Source: Gammaproteobacteria bacterium (lineage in GTDB: Bacteria; Pseudomonadota; Gammaproteobacteria; Chromatiales; Chromatiaceae). Taken from it: DNA of 57,302 nt. Made by a program: the position numbers and the translations under genes. Positions 8,231-16,898 of the stretch are shown here, piece after piece. The DNA lies in NCBI GenBank assembly GCA_009929855.1, contig RZZN01000023.1, positions 1 to 57,302 on the forward strand, given 5' to 3'. Within the stretch, counting starts at the first letter, position 1; each line of letters opens with the position of its first letter. The notes under the pieces are model-generated. The model was not told the origin of the DNA. It saw only the letters and a program-made list of their open reading frames with translations, and searched no databases.

Positions 8231-8260
8231 TGGGGTAAAGTGGGGAATTAGGGGGGCAAC
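8231..8260 (+). promoter_or_regulatory. MraZ operator: three G-rich boxes at 10-bp spacing
   Basis: TGGGGTAAAG, TGGGGAATTA and GGGGGGCAAC follow one another, so a TGGGG/GGGGG block recurs every 10 bp. In E. coli and mycoplasmas MraZ binds direct repeats of this type (GTGGG separated by 5 nt) ahead of its own gene and represses the dcw operon. The position, 30 nt before the mraZ start, fits autoregulation. Confidence 0.75.
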
Positions 8261-8289
8261 GGCGCTGGCGCGTCGCCACGGGGGTGGCC

Positions 8290-8745
8290 GTGTTTCGGGG
8301 GGTCTGCCTTGTCAATCTCGACGCGAAGGGGCGAGTGGCGGTTCCGGCCAGATACCGCGAGCGCCTGCAGAGCACCTGTGATTCTCGGCTCGTCGTCACA
8401 GTCGATCGTGATCGTTGCTTGTTGCTCTATCCAGAGCCCGAATGGGAGCTGATCGAGAGCAAGCTTGCGGCCCTTCCCGCCTTCGATAACACGGCTCGTG
8501 CGATCCAACGCCTCTACATTGGTAACGCTCAGGAGGTCGAGATGGATGCTCAGGGTCGAATCCTGCTGCCCCATTATCTGCGTGATTTCGCCGCGCTCGA
8601 CAAGCGCATCGCCTTCGTTGGTCAGGGTTCGAAATTCGAGCTCTGGGACGAGGGTGCCTGGAACGCGCGGACCGAAGCGGCATTGAGCGATACGCGCATC
8701 AGTGAGTTGGCGGTGGCGGCAGGGCTCGGGTCGTTGACGCTTTGA
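8290..8745 (+). CDS. mraZ: Transcriptional regulator MraZ, first gene of the dcw cluster
   Basis: MraZ is an AbrB/SpoVT-like DNA-binding protein that represses its own operon. Two MraZ repeats are seen, each with the D-x-K/Q-G-R signature: 'LVNLDAKGRVAVPARYRERL' near the N-terminus and 'VEMDAQGRILLPHYLRDFA' in the middle. The GTG at 8290 gives the canonical start M-F-R-G and has a G-rich stretch at 8280-8287 as a weak Shine-Dalgarno; a GTG two codons earlier (8284) is possible. 151 residues, matching E. coli (152). Its TGA overlaps the TTG start of rsmH. Confidence 0.93.
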   Translation: MFRGVCLVNLDAKGRVAVPARYRERLQSTCDSRLVVTVDRDRCLLLYPEPEWELIESKLAALPAFDNTARAIQRLYIGNAQEVEMDAQGRILLPHYLRDFAALDKRIAFVGQGSKFELWDEGAWNARTEAALSDTRISELAVAAGLGSLTL

Positions 8746-9683
8746 ATCAGCCATCCACCCAAGCGCATCGGTCGGTCCTCCTGGATGAGAGTGTGCATGC
8801 CCTCGTCTGGGATCCGAGCGGTCTCTATGTCGATGGCACCTTCGGTCGAGGTGGTCATAGCCGCGCCATCCTCTCGCGACTCGCCGCGGCAGGACGGCTG
8901 ATCGGGCTCGATCGTGACCCGGATGCGGCCAGCGTTGGGCAAGACCTTGCGAGGACTGATCGGCGTTTCAGCATGGCACGGGGGCGTTTTGGCTCGCTTG
9001 CCGAGGTGCTCGCGGGACTTGGGGTGCGTATGCCGCTCAGTGGCATCCTGCTCGATCTCGGCGTCTCCTCGCCTCAGCTCGATCGTGCCGAGCGTGGCTT
9101 CAGCTTCTCCGCGGAGGGACCGCTCGACTTGCGGATGGATCCGAGCGAGGGCGAGTCGGCGGCGCATTGGCTGGCGCGCGTCGATGAGACCGCGATCGCC
9201 CGTGTGCTCCACGAGTACGGTGAGGAGCGTTTCGCCAAGCGGATTGCGCGGGCCATCGTCACTGCTCGTGCGCATGCGCCCTTGACGACGACGACCGAGC
9301 TCGCATCAGTGGTCGCGCGTGCAGTGCCGACCCGCGAGCCGGGCAAGCATCCGGCGACGCGGACCTTTCAGGCGCTGCGCATCCAGGTCAATGATGAATT
9401 GGCCGAGATCGAAGCCTGCCTCGAGCAGGCCTGTGGACTCTTGGGCGCCGCCGGGCGCTTGGTGGTGATCAGCTTTCACTCTCTGGAGGATCGGATCGTC
9501 AAGCGTTTCATGCGGCGCGAATCCAGCGGTGCGGTCCTGCCCAAGGGCTTGCCGGTGACAGTGACCGACTCGGGTGCCCGCTTGCGGGTACTGGGCAAGC
9601 CGATGCGACCATCCGCTGCCGAGGTGGAGGGCAATCCGCGCGCACGCAGTGCCATCATGCGCGTGGCGGAGCGTCTGCCATGA
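8742..9683 (+). CDS. rsmH: 16S rRNA (cytosine-1402-N4)-methyltransferase RsmH (MraW)
   Basis: RsmH adds the N4-methyl to C1402, the same nucleotide that RsmI (6687-7556) methylates at the ribose. The SAM-binding motif 'GLYVDGTFGRGGHSRAIL' sits near residue 30; later come 'GILLDLGVSSPQLDRAERGFSF' split over its conserved D-L-G-V-S-S core, 'FQALRIQVNDEL' and 'VISFHSLEDRIVKRFM'. The start is a TTG overlapping the mraZ stop (TTGA). No alternative start fits the family N-terminus. 313 residues, as in E. coli. Confidence 0.95.
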   Translation: MNQPSTQAHRSVLLDESVHALVWDPSGLYVDGTFGRGGHSRAILSRLAAAGRLIGLDRDPDAASVGQDLARTDRRFSMARGRFGSLAEVLAGLGVRMPLSGILLDLGVSSPQLDRAERGFSFSAEGPLDLRMDPSEGESAAHWLARVDETAIARVLHEYGEERFAKRIARAIVTARAHAPLTTTTELASVVARAVPTREPGKHPATRTFQALRIQVNDELAEIEACLEQACGLLGAAGRLVVISFHSLEDRIVKRFMRRESSGAVLPKGLPVTVTDSGARLRVLGKPMRPSAAEVEGNPRARSAIMRVAERLP

Positions 9684-9970
9684 CACGGGGGAAGGTCGCC
9701 TTGCTGATCGGGCTCTTGTTTGCAGTGACCCTCTCTGGGGTGCTGGTCGTGTACACAAAATATCAGGCGCGTGTTCATTTCAGTCAGCTTCAGGATCTCC
9801 GTGCCCAACGCGATGCGCTCGATGTCGAGTGGAATCGGTTGCGACTCGAAGAGGCGGCCTTGTCGACCCACGTGCGCGTGGAGCGGGAGGCGCGAGAGGT
9901 GCTTGGAATGTACACGCCTGGCTTCGATGACATCTTGATGATCGAGGAGGTGGGCCGTGTCCACCCGTAA
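9680..9970 (+). CDS. ftsL: Cell division protein FtsL
   Basis: A 96-residue bitopic divisome protein that forms the FtsQLB complex. It has a short cytoplasmic head (MTRGK), one membrane span (residues about 6-24) and a periplasmic heptad-like helix (about 30-65) with the 'LQDLRAQRDALDVEWNRL' pattern, then 'ALSTHVRVEREAREVLGM', typical of FtsL. Its ATG overlaps the rsmH stop by 4 nt and its end overlaps ftsI by 14 nt. Sequence conservation in FtsL is low, but position and topology make the call firm. Confidence 0.92.
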   Translation: MTRGKVALLIGLLFAVTLSGVLVVYTKYQARVHFSQLQDLRAQRDALDVEWNRLRLEEAALSTHVRVEREAREVLGMYTPGFDDILMIEEVGRVHP

Positions 9971-11717
9971 TCGCCGTGCCATACTGGCCGATTCGCCCCG
10001 GGCGAAGCCAAATCTGATCCTGCGTCGGCGACTGTTGGTCGGGGGACTCTCGCTGGCCTTCGTCGCCCTGTCGGCCACCGTCTTCTATCGACAGGTGGTC
10101 GAGACCGACTACCTGCGTCACGAGGGTGAGCGGCGCTATCTGCGCTTGGCCGAGATCGCCGCGCGGCGCGGGATGATCACCGATCGCAACGGCGAGCCGC
10201 TGGCCGTGAGTACGCCCGTGGAGACGGTGTGGGGCGAGCCACGCAAGCTGGTGCACCAGCTCGATGCCGTCCCGCCCTTGGCCGCGGCGCTGGGGCTGGA
10301 TCCTGGGACGTTGCGCGAGCGTCTGCTGAGTCACTCGGAGCGCGGCTTTCTCTATCTCAAGCGGCGGGTCAGCTTCGATGAAGCGCGTGCCGTGCGTGCC
10401 GTCATCGCCGAGCACAAGCTCGAGGGTGTCGATTTCGAGACCGAGTATCGTCGTTTCTATCCGGGTGTGGAGGTCTTCGGCCATGTGCTCGGGTTCACCA
10501 ACATCGAGGATCGCGGTCAAGAGGGACTCGAGTTGGCGTATGACTCCTGGCTCAAATCCGAGCCCGGGCTCAGGCGGGTCATCCGTGATGGCCGTCAGAG
10601 CATCATTCAGGAGGTCGAGCAGGTGCACGCGCCGCGCCAAGGGGCTGACTTGGCGCTGAGTCTCGACCGCCGGCTCCAGTTCCTGGCCTATCGAGAGCTC
10701 AAGGCCGCCGTCGCCGAGCACAAGGCGGTCGGCGGCACCCTGGTCGCCTTGGACGTTGCCACCGGCGAGATCCTGGCGATGGTCAACCAGCCAGGTTACA
10801 ACCCCAATGCCGAGCGGGTCGGCAGTAGTGATCGTCGCCGTAACCGCGCGGTGACCGACGTCATGGAGCCTGGATCGACCATCAAGCCGTTCGTCGTCGC
10901 CGCGGCCTTGGAGCGGGGCCTGATCAAGCCGACGACGGTGATCGCCACGGGCGGCGGGACCATGGCGGTTGGTCGCAACACCGTGAAGGATGTGCGCAAT
11001 TACGGCAACCTCGACGTGACGGGCGTGATCACCAAATCCAGCAACGTGGGCGTCGTCAAGATCGCTCAGATGATGAGCTATGACGCTCTGTGGAGCCTTT
11101 ACGATCAGCTCGGTTTCGGTCGAGCGACCGGTGTCGGTTTTCCGGGCGAGAGCCGCGGTGTGCTGCGTCATCACTCGAGTTGGCGGATCTTCGAGCATGC
11201 CACTCAATCCTTTGGATATGGTCTCTCGGCCACCGCGCTACAGCTTGCGCAGGCCTATGGCGTGTTGGCGGCCGATGGTGTCAAGCGGCCGGTCACCCTC
11301 TTGCGACGCGATGCGGACGCGTCCGCGCCCGAGGAGATCCGCGTGCTGAGCACGGAGACCACGCGCAAGGTCCGGGCAATGATGGAGACGGTGGTATCGG
11401 AGCAAGGCACGGCGCGCCGCGCGGCCATCACTGGCTATCGTGTGGCCGGCAAGACGGGTACGGCGAAGAAGGCTGGCTCGGGCGGTTATGGTGGCGGACG
11501 CTATCAAGCGGTGTTCGCTGGGTTTGCGCCTGCCGGTGATCCACGATTGGTGATCGTGGTCATGATCGATGAGCCCAAGGGTCAGTCCTATTTCGGCGGT
11601 CAGGTCGCCGCCCCGGTCTTCCAAAAGGTCATGGAGGGGGCGCTGCGGCTCTTCAGCGTGCCGCCGGATGATCCGCATCAATCGATGCTGTTGGCACGAC
11701 ACGAGGTCTTGGATTGA
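9957..11717 (+). CDS. ftsI: Septal peptidoglycan transpeptidase FtsI (PBP3)
   Basis: The class B penicillin-binding protein that crosslinks septal peptidoglycan together with FtsW. It has one membrane span (about residues 25-45), a pedestal domain (RRGMITDRNGEPLAVS at about 63-78) and a transpeptidase domain. Catalytic motifs are S307-x-x-K310 in 'EPGSTIKPFV', S-S-N in 'TKSSNVGVVKI', and K-T-G in 'VAGKTGTAKK'. The GTG start at 9957 lies within ftsL. 586 residues (E. coli 588). The TGA at 11715-11717 overlaps the murF ATG directly, with no murE between them. Confidence 0.95.
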   Translation: MSTRNRRAILADSPRAKPNLILRRRLLVGGLSLAFVALSATVFYRQVVETDYLRHEGERRYLRLAEIAARRGMITDRNGEPLAVSTPVETVWGEPRKLVHQLDAVPPLAAALGLDPGTLRERLLSHSERGFLYLKRRVSFDEARAVRAVIAEHKLEGVDFETEYRRFYPGVEVFGHVLGFTNIEDRGQEGLELAYDSWLKSEPGLRRVIRDGRQSIIQEVEQVHAPRQGADLALSLDRRLQFLAYRELKAAVAEHKAVGGTLVALDVATGEILAMVNQPGYNPNAERVGSSDRRRNRAVTDVMEPGSTIKPFVVAAALERGLIKPTTVIATGGGTMAVGRNTVKDVRNYGNLDVTGVITKSSNVGVVKIAQMMSYDALWSLYDQLGFGRATGVGFPGESRGVLRHHSSWRIFEHATQSFGYGLSATALQLAQAYGVLAADGVKRPVTLLRRDADASAPEEIRVLSTETTRKVRAMMETVVSEQGTARRAAITGYRVAGKTGTAKKAGSGGYGGGRYQAVFAGFAPAGDPRLVIVVMIDEPKGQSYFGGQVAAPVFQKVMEGALRLFSVPPDDPHQSMLLARHEVLD

Positions 11718-13063
11718 TGTGGACCTTGAGTGAAGCCATTGCGAGCACGGCTGGCCGGCTCCTGGGGCAGGATTGCCGCTTCATCGCGGTCGGGACGGAC
11801 AGTCGTGGCGACTGTACCGGACAACTGTTCGTCGCCTTGCGCGGTGAGCGCTTCGATGGCCACGACTATGTCGGCACCGCGCTGGCCTCCGGGGCCGTGG
11901 CGGCGATGGTCGATCACCCCCTGCCGTTGGATATCCCGCAGTGGGTGGTGGAGGATACGACCCAAGGGTTGGGCGAGCTGGCGGGGGCTTGGCGCGCCCG
12001 GTTTGCGGGACATGTCATCGCGATCACGGGGAGCAATGGCAAGACCACCGTCAAGGAGATGCTTGCCGCCATCTTGAACCAAGTGGGTTCGGTGCGGGCG
12101 ACGCGCGGCAATCTCAACAATCTGATCGGGATGCCATTGACCCTGTTGAGCGCGCGCGACGAGACGTTTCTCGTCTTGGAGATGGGGGCCAATCACCCTG
12201 GCGAGATCGCCGCGATGACACGGCTGGCGCGTCCGCATGTCGCACTCATTACCAACGCCGGGCGCGCCCATCTGGAAGGCTTCGGCAGTGTCGATGGGGT
12301 GGCCCGCGCGAAGGGTGAGATCGCAAGCGGTCTGCCAGCGGATGGCGTATTCGTCTTCGGTGCCGACTCACCCTATGCAACGCTATGGCGCGAATTGGCA
12401 CAAGATCGAGCCGTGTTGACCTTCGCCTTGGACGGTTCAGCCGATCTGCGCGCGGAGCGCGCCGATATCCGTGTCGAGTGGACGGCGGACGGGTTTCGCA
12501 CCCGTCTGGTCGCGCGTCATGGCGAGCACCTGCTCCCACTGACCCTGCGGCTCGCCGGTGAGCACAATGCCCGCAATGCGCTGGCGGCCGCGGCGGTCGC
12601 GCTTGCACTGGGGATCGAGCCGGGCGCGATTCAGGCCGGTTTGGCGGAGCTCATGCCCGTCGCCGGGCGTCTCTGTCCCCGTCGTTGTGGTGAGATCGGT
12701 GTCATCGATGACAGCTACAATGCCAATCCGGATTCACTCGCGGCAGCCATCGATGTAATGGCTGGCCTCGCGGGTCGGCGCTGGCTGGTCTTGGGTGACT
12801 TGGGTGAGTTGGGGCCGCATTCGCTCGGTCTGCACCGTGAGGTGGGCGAGATCGCGCGGGCCGCAGGCCTGGATCGGCTCTTCAGTGTGGGCACCCTGAG
12901 TGCCGCCGCGTCCGCGGCCTTCGGTGACGGGGCGCGGCACTTCCCGGACCAGGAGTCATTGATCCAGGCACTGCGAGACGAGCTTGCGCCCGCTGATCGG
13001 GTCCTCGTCAAGGGCTCACGCGCGGCGCGCATGGAGCGCATCGTCGATGCGCTGTGCGTCTAG
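11717..13063 (+). CDS. murF: UDP-N-acetylmuramoyl-tripeptide--D-Ala-D-Ala ligase MurF
   Basis: MurF adds D-Ala-D-Ala to UDP-MurNAc-tripeptide in the cytoplasm. The Mur ligase P-loop 'ITGSNGKTTVKEML' lies near residue 108. MurF-specific segments follow: 'RGNLNNLIGMPLTLL', 'LEMGANHPGEIAAM', 'LPLTLRLAGEHNARNALAA' and 'VIDDSYNANPDSLAAAI'. These distinguish it from MurE, so this is not a mislabelled murE. The ATG at 11717 shares its A with the ftsI TGA; a TTG at 11714 is an alternative. 448 residues. Confidence 0.94.
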   Translation: MWTLSEAIASTAGRLLGQDCRFIAVGTDSRGDCTGQLFVALRGERFDGHDYVGTALASGAVAAMVDHPLPLDIPQWVVEDTTQGLGELAGAWRARFAGHVIAITGSNGKTTVKEMLAAILNQVGSVRATRGNLNNLIGMPLTLLSARDETFLVLEMGANHPGEIAAMTRLARPHVALITNAGRAHLEGFGSVDGVARAKGEIASGLPADGVFVFGADSPYATLWRELAQDRAVLTFALDGSADLRAERADIRVEWTADGFRTRLVARHGEHLLPLTLRLAGEHNARNALAAAAVALALGIEPGAIQAGLAELMPVAGRLCPRRCGEIGVIDDSYNANPDSLAAAIDVMAGLAGRRWLVLGDLGELGPHSLGLHREVGEIARAAGLDRLFSVGTLSAAASAAFGDGARHFPDQESLIQALRDELAPADRVLVKGSRAARMERIVDALCV

Positions 13064-13072
13064 GGGGTCGCG

Positions 13073-14155
13073 ATGCTGCTCTATCTCGCCGAATGGCTCA
13101 CACAGTTTCGCAGCGGATTCAATGTTTTCCAGTATCTGACGCTGCGTGCGATCCTGAGCGTGCTTTCGGCATTGTTGATTGCGCTGCTGGTCGGTGGCCC
13201 AATGATCCGGCGGCTGCGAGCCTATAAGGTCGGGCAGACGATCCGTGACGACGGGCCTCAGAGTCATCTTGCCAAATCCGGCACGCCGACCATGGGCGGT
13301 GCCTTGATCCTGGTTGCCGTCGGGGTCAGCACGCTGCTTTGGTCGGATTTGCAGAACCATTATGTTTGGATCGTACTGTTGACGACGCTCGCCTTCGGTA
13401 TCATCGGCTTCGTGGATGATTACAAAAAGCTCGTGCTGCGCAATCCACGGGGTCTGGCCGCGCGCTGGAAGTATCTCTGGCAGACGGTCGCCGGGTTTGC
13501 GGCGGCGATCGCTCTCTATGTGACCGCGGCCTCGCCAGCGGAGACCGAGCTGCTGATCCCCTATCTGAAGGATGTGTCGATTCAGCTTGGGCCCTGGTTC
13601 ATCCTCATGACCTATTTCGTGATCGTCGGCTCGAGCAACGCGGTCAACCTGACCGATGGACTGGATGGGCTGGCGGTCATGCCCACGGTCTTGGTGGCGG
13701 GCGCGCTGGCGGTCTTCGTCTATGCCGCCGGACATGTCCAGATCGCCAACTATCTCTTGATCCCCTATCTGCCCGAGGTCGGTGAGCTGGTGATCTTCTG
13801 TGGGGCGCTGGTGGGTGCTGGCCTCGGATTTCTCTGGTTCAACGCCTATCCTGCGCAGGTGTTCATGGGGGACGTGGGTGCCTTGGCGCTTGGTGCCGCG
13901 CTCGGGGTCGTGGCGGTGGCCGCGCGCCAGGAGCTGGTGCTCTTCGTCATGGGCGGCATCTTTGTCGCGGAGACCATCTCGGTGATGATGCAGGTGGTCT
14001 CCTTCAAGCTGACCGGTAAGCGGATCTTCCGGATGGCACCGTTGCATCATCATTTCGAGCTGACGGGGTGGCCCGAGCCACGCGTCATCGTGCGGTTTTG
14101 GATCGTGACCGTGATTCTGGTCCTGATTGGCCTGGCGAGTCTGAAGATTCGCTGA
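13073..14155 (+). CDS. mraY: Phospho-N-acetylmuramoyl-pentapeptide transferase MraY
   Basis: A polytopic membrane enzyme that moves phospho-MurNAc-pentapeptide to undecaprenyl phosphate, giving lipid I. It has about ten spans. Conserved pieces are '[13 protein letters not shown]', the catalytic D-D in '[17 protein letters not shown]', '[16 protein letters not shown]', '[19 protein letters not shown]' and the HHH motif in '[12 protein letters not shown]'. 360 residues, exactly the E. coli length. It starts 9 nt after murF. It is followed by a 188-nt gap before murD, one of the few real gaps in the cluster. Confidence 0.97.
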   Translation: MLLYLAEWLTQFRSGFNVFQYLTLRAILSVLSALLIALLVGGPMIRRLRAYKVGQTIRDDGPQSHLAKSGTPTMGGALILVAVGVSTLLWSDLQNHYVWIVLLTTLAFGIIGFVDDYKKLVLRNPRGLAARWKYLWQTVAGFAAAIALYVTAASPAETELLIPYLKDVSIQLGPWFILMTYFVIVGSSNAVNLTDGLDGLAVMPTVLVAGALAVFVYAAGHVQIANYLLIPYLPEVGELVIFCGALVGAGLGFLWFNAYPAQVFMGDVGALALGAALGVVAVAARQELVLFVMGGIFVAETISVMMQVVSFKLTGKRIFRMAPLHHHFELTGWPEPRVIVRFWIVTVILVLIGLASLKIR

Positions 14156-14250
14156 GGCGTGGCTGGTCGCGCGAATTGGCGCGCCGACGATCACATCGCT
14201 CCTCTGATCTGAAACCAAACGACATGCATCATGGGGCGATCGCCATCGAA

Positions 14251-14295
14251 CATGGCAATGAACGAATCATTCATGGGAATCATGGGAATGAGCGA
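14251..14295 (+). repeat. Short direct repeats in the mraY-murD gap
   Basis: Three related units occur: CATGGCAATGAACGA (14251-14265), CATGGGAAT (14272-14280) and CATGGGAATGAGCGA (14281-14295). They lie in the 188-nt gap before murD. The gap stays open in the murD frame and, if translated, would read as repeated H-G-N-E-R units, but there is no Shine-Dalgarno for such a start. The function is unknown; they may be a regulator site or a slippage product. Confidence 0.6.
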
Positions 14296-14343
14296 GCATC
14301 ACCCGTGTGGCGAGCCGCCGCGCGGAGCGACGGGCATGGGCCG

Positions 14344-15699
14344 ATGAGTCCAGCGTCGACTGGCATCAAGAATCTGATCGTTGGACTCGGCAAGACCGGC
14401 TTGTCCTGCGCCCGTCATCTGCGGGCGCACGGCGAGCCGGTCGTGGTCATCGACTCGCGCGCCCGCCCTCCTGGTCTCGATGTCTTGCGTGCAGAGCTGC
14501 CCGATGTCGAGGTGCGCGTCGGTGGTTTCGATCCAGCATGCTTCATGGTCGCCGAGCGGTTGATCCTGAGCCCCGGGGTTGCGCTGGCCGAGCCATGCAT
14601 CCAAGCGGCGGTCGCCCGAGGATGTGAGGTGATCGGTGACGTGGAGCTCTTCGCGCACGCGGCGCGCGCGCCGGTCTGTGCCATTACAGGTTCGAACGGC
14701 AAGAGCACGGTCACGACACTGGTCGGACAGATGGTCGAGGCCGCGGGCGAGCGCGTCGCGGTCGGCGGCAATCTGGGCGAACCGGCGTTGGCGCTGCTCG
14801 ATGCGGCGGTGGAACGCTATGTCATCGAGCTCTCGAGCTTTCAACTCGAGACGACCCTGACTCTGCATGCCGATGTGGCAGCGGTGCTCAATCTCTCGCC
14901 GGATCATCTGGATCGTTACCCGACCCTGGATGACTATGCGCAGGCCAAGGGTCGCATCTATCGTGGCGCGCGCGTGGCCGTGGTGAACCGCGACGATCCA
15001 ATCGTCGTCGGCTTGGCGCGGGAGGCCACTGGCCGTTTGATCGGCTTCACCCTCGATGAGCCGCGCGTTGGCGATTTTGGACTGCGCGAGCATGCGGGTC
15101 AGACCTGGATCTGCTGGGGCGATGCGCCACTCATGCCGGCAGGCGCGGTGCGCATCCCAGGACGGCACAATCTCGCCAATGCACTGGCCGCACTCGCCAT
15201 CGTGGCGGCCGCAGGTTTGCCGATGGCCTCCAGCACCGCCGTGCTGCGTCGCTTCGCCGGTCTACCCCATCGCAGCGAGTTGATCGTCGAGCATGATGGG
15301 ATCCGCTGGTATGACGATTCCAAGGGCACCAATCCGGGGGCGACTGTGGCGGCGCTCGACGGACTGGTGCCGCCGGGCAGTCCTGGGCGCGCGGTCTTGA
15401 TCGCTGGTGGTGATGGCAAGGGCGCCGATTTCATGCCCTTGCTGCCAGCCGTGCGGCGTGCCGCGCGGGCCGTGGTGCTGATCGGGCGTGACGCCGCGCA
15501 GATCGCGCGGGTCTTGAGTGGCCAGGTCACACTCGTCCATGCCAGCAGCATGCGGGAGGCAGTGATTCAAGCTGCGGCGCTCGCCCAACCCGGTGACAGC
15601 GTCTTGCTCTCCCCGGCCTGTGCAAGCTTCGATATGTTCGAGGGCTTCGAGCAGCGCGGACGGGTCTTCGCCGAGGCGGTCCGGGAGCTGGCGTCATGA
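14344..15699 (+). CDS. murD: UDP-N-acetylmuramoyl-L-alanine--D-glutamate ligase MurD
   Basis: MurD adds D-Glu to UDP-MurNAc-L-Ala. The N-terminal Rossmann-like segment is 'NLIVGLGKTGLSCARHL', the P-loop 'ITGSNGKSTVTTLVGQM' lies near residue 115, then 'YVIELSSFQLETT', 'VLNLSPDHLDRYPTLDDYAQ' and 'WYDDSKGTNPGATVAAL'. The ATG at 14344 is chosen by family start; the frame is open upstream to 14068, and an ATG at 14224 would add a repetitive 40-residue tail unlike MurD. A Shine-Dalgarno is weak at either. Its stop overlaps ftsW by 4 nt. Confidence 0.94.
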   Translation: MSPASTGIKNLIVGLGKTGLSCARHLRAHGEPVVVIDSRARPPGLDVLRAELPDVEVRVGGFDPACFMVAERLILSPGVALAEPCIQAAVARGCEVIGDVELFAHAARAPVCAITGSNGKSTVTTLVGQMVEAAGERVAVGGNLGEPALALLDAAVERYVIELSSFQLETTLTLHADVAAVLNLSPDHLDRYPTLDDYAQAKGRIYRGARVAVVNRDDPIVVGLAREATGRLIGFTLDEPRVGDFGLREHAGQTWICWGDAPLMPAGAVRIPGRHNLANALAALAIVAAAGLPMASSTAVLRRFAGLPHRSELIVEHDGIRWYDDSKGTNPGATVAALDGLVPPGSPGRAVLIAGGDGKGADFMPLLPAVRRAARAVVLIGRDAAQIARVLSGQVTLVHASSMREAVIQAAALAQPGDSVLLSPACASFDMFEGFEQRGRVFAEAVRELAS

Positions 15700-16898
15700 C
15701 CATGGCCGCACGCGTGTCTCGGGGCAAGTCTTCACGAACGGGGCGGCGGCGCGAGCAGGCCGTGACCTTCGATTATCCTCTGCTGATCTGTGCCTTGGGG
15801 CTCTTGGCATTCGGCTTCGTGATGGTCGCCTCGGCGTCCATGTCGATCGGGGCGAGCTGTTGCGATGACCCCTTCTATTATATGAATCGGCATGGCTTCG
15901 CACTCGCCCTGGCGTTGATCGCGGGTGTGCTCGCCTACGGCGTCCCGCCGGATTGGTGGGAGCGTGGAGGGGTATGGCTGTTCCTCTTTGGTCTCTTGAC
16001 GCTGCTGCTGGTGCTGATCCCCGGTCTGGGACGCGAGGTCAATGGGGCAACCCGTTGGATCCCGCTGGGGCCACTGAATCTGCAGCCATCCGAGGGTGTG
16101 AAGCTCTTCGCCATCATCTATGTCGCCGGTTACATGGTGCGTCATGCCGATGATGTGGTGAATCGTGTCTCCGGCTTCATTCGTCCCATGATCCTGGTCG
16201 GAATCGCCGGCGTCCTGATCCTTCAGCAGCCTGACTTTGGGACCACGGCGGTCATGCTGGCGACAGTGATGGGCATGCTCTTCTTGGGTGGAGTCAGTCT
16301 GATGCCGTTCATCATTCTGTTCGTCATGGTCATCCTCGGCCTGGTGGTCTTGGTGGTGACTTCACCCTACCGCTGGGAGCGTGTGACCTCTTTCCTCAAT
16401 CCATTCGAGGATGCCTACAACACTGGCTATCAGCTCAGTCAGGCATTGATCGCCTTCGGGCGGGGTGAGTGGCTCGGTGTCGGACTCGGCAATGGCATCC
16501 AGAAACAGTTCTTTCTGCCCGAGGCGCATACCGATTTTCTGGTCTCGGTCGTGGGCGAGGAGCTCGGCCTGGTCGGTATGCTCGTCCTGATCGGGGCCTT
16601 CGTCTTCATGACCTGGCGCGCTTTCGCGATCGGTACGCGCGCCGAGGCGGCCGGGCAGATCTTCAGCGCCTATGTCGCGCTCGGGATCGGTCTGTGGTTG
16701 GGCATCCAGGCTTTTGTCAACATCGGCGTCAACGTGGGCATGCTGCCGACGAAAGGGCTGACGCTGCCCTTCCTCAGCTACGGAAGCAACAGCCTGATCG
16801 TTGCCTGCGTGGCCGTGGCCATCCTCCTGCGCATCGATGTGCTCGTGCGCGAGATCGAGCAGCGTGAGCAACCCCGTGGAGGACGGCCATGGGCGTAG
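15696..16898 (+). CDS. ftsW: Septal peptidoglycan glycosyltransferase FtsW (SEDS family)
   Basis: The SEDS polymerase of the divisome, working with FtsI. A basic cytoplasmic tail of about 25 residues precedes roughly ten membrane spans. Family marks are 'LLICALGLLAFGFVMVASAS', 'GREVNGATRWIPLGPLNLQP', the catalytic-loop 'LLATVMGMLF'-type region after 'QQPDFGTTAVML', 'FLPEAHTDFLVSVVGEELG' and 'PFLSYGSNSLIVACVAVAIL'. 400 residues (E. coli 414). Start and stop overlap murD and murG. Confidence 0.96.
   Translation: MTMAARVSRGKSSRTGRRREQAVTFDYPLLICALGLLAFGFVMVASASMSIGASCCDDPFYYMNRHGFALALALIAGVLAYGVPPDWWERGGVWLFLFGLLTLLLVLIPGLGREVNGATRWIPLGPLNLQPSEGVKLFAIIYVAGYMVRHADDVVNRVSGFIRPMILVGIAGVLILQQPDFGTTAVMLATVMGMLFLGGVSLMPFIILFVMVILGLVVLVVTSPYRWERVTSFLNPFEDAYNTGYQLSQALIAFGRGEWLGVGLGNGIQKQFFLPEAHTDFLVSVVGEELGLVGMLVLIGAFVFMTWRAFAIGTRAEAAGQIFSAYVALGIGLWLGIQAFVNIGVNVGMLPTKGLTLPFLSYGSNSLIVACVAVAILLRIDVLVREIEQREQPRGGRPWA

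Noticed and set aside
9780-11207. 475-codon minus-strand frame opposite ftsI
   Set aside because: Mirror frame of a well-conserved gene; composition is that of a shadow frame.
14224-14343. Upstream in-frame ATG that would lengthen MurD by 40 residues
   Set aside because: The added stretch is repetitive, has no Shine-Dalgarno, and MurD normally starts just before the Rossmann-like strand.
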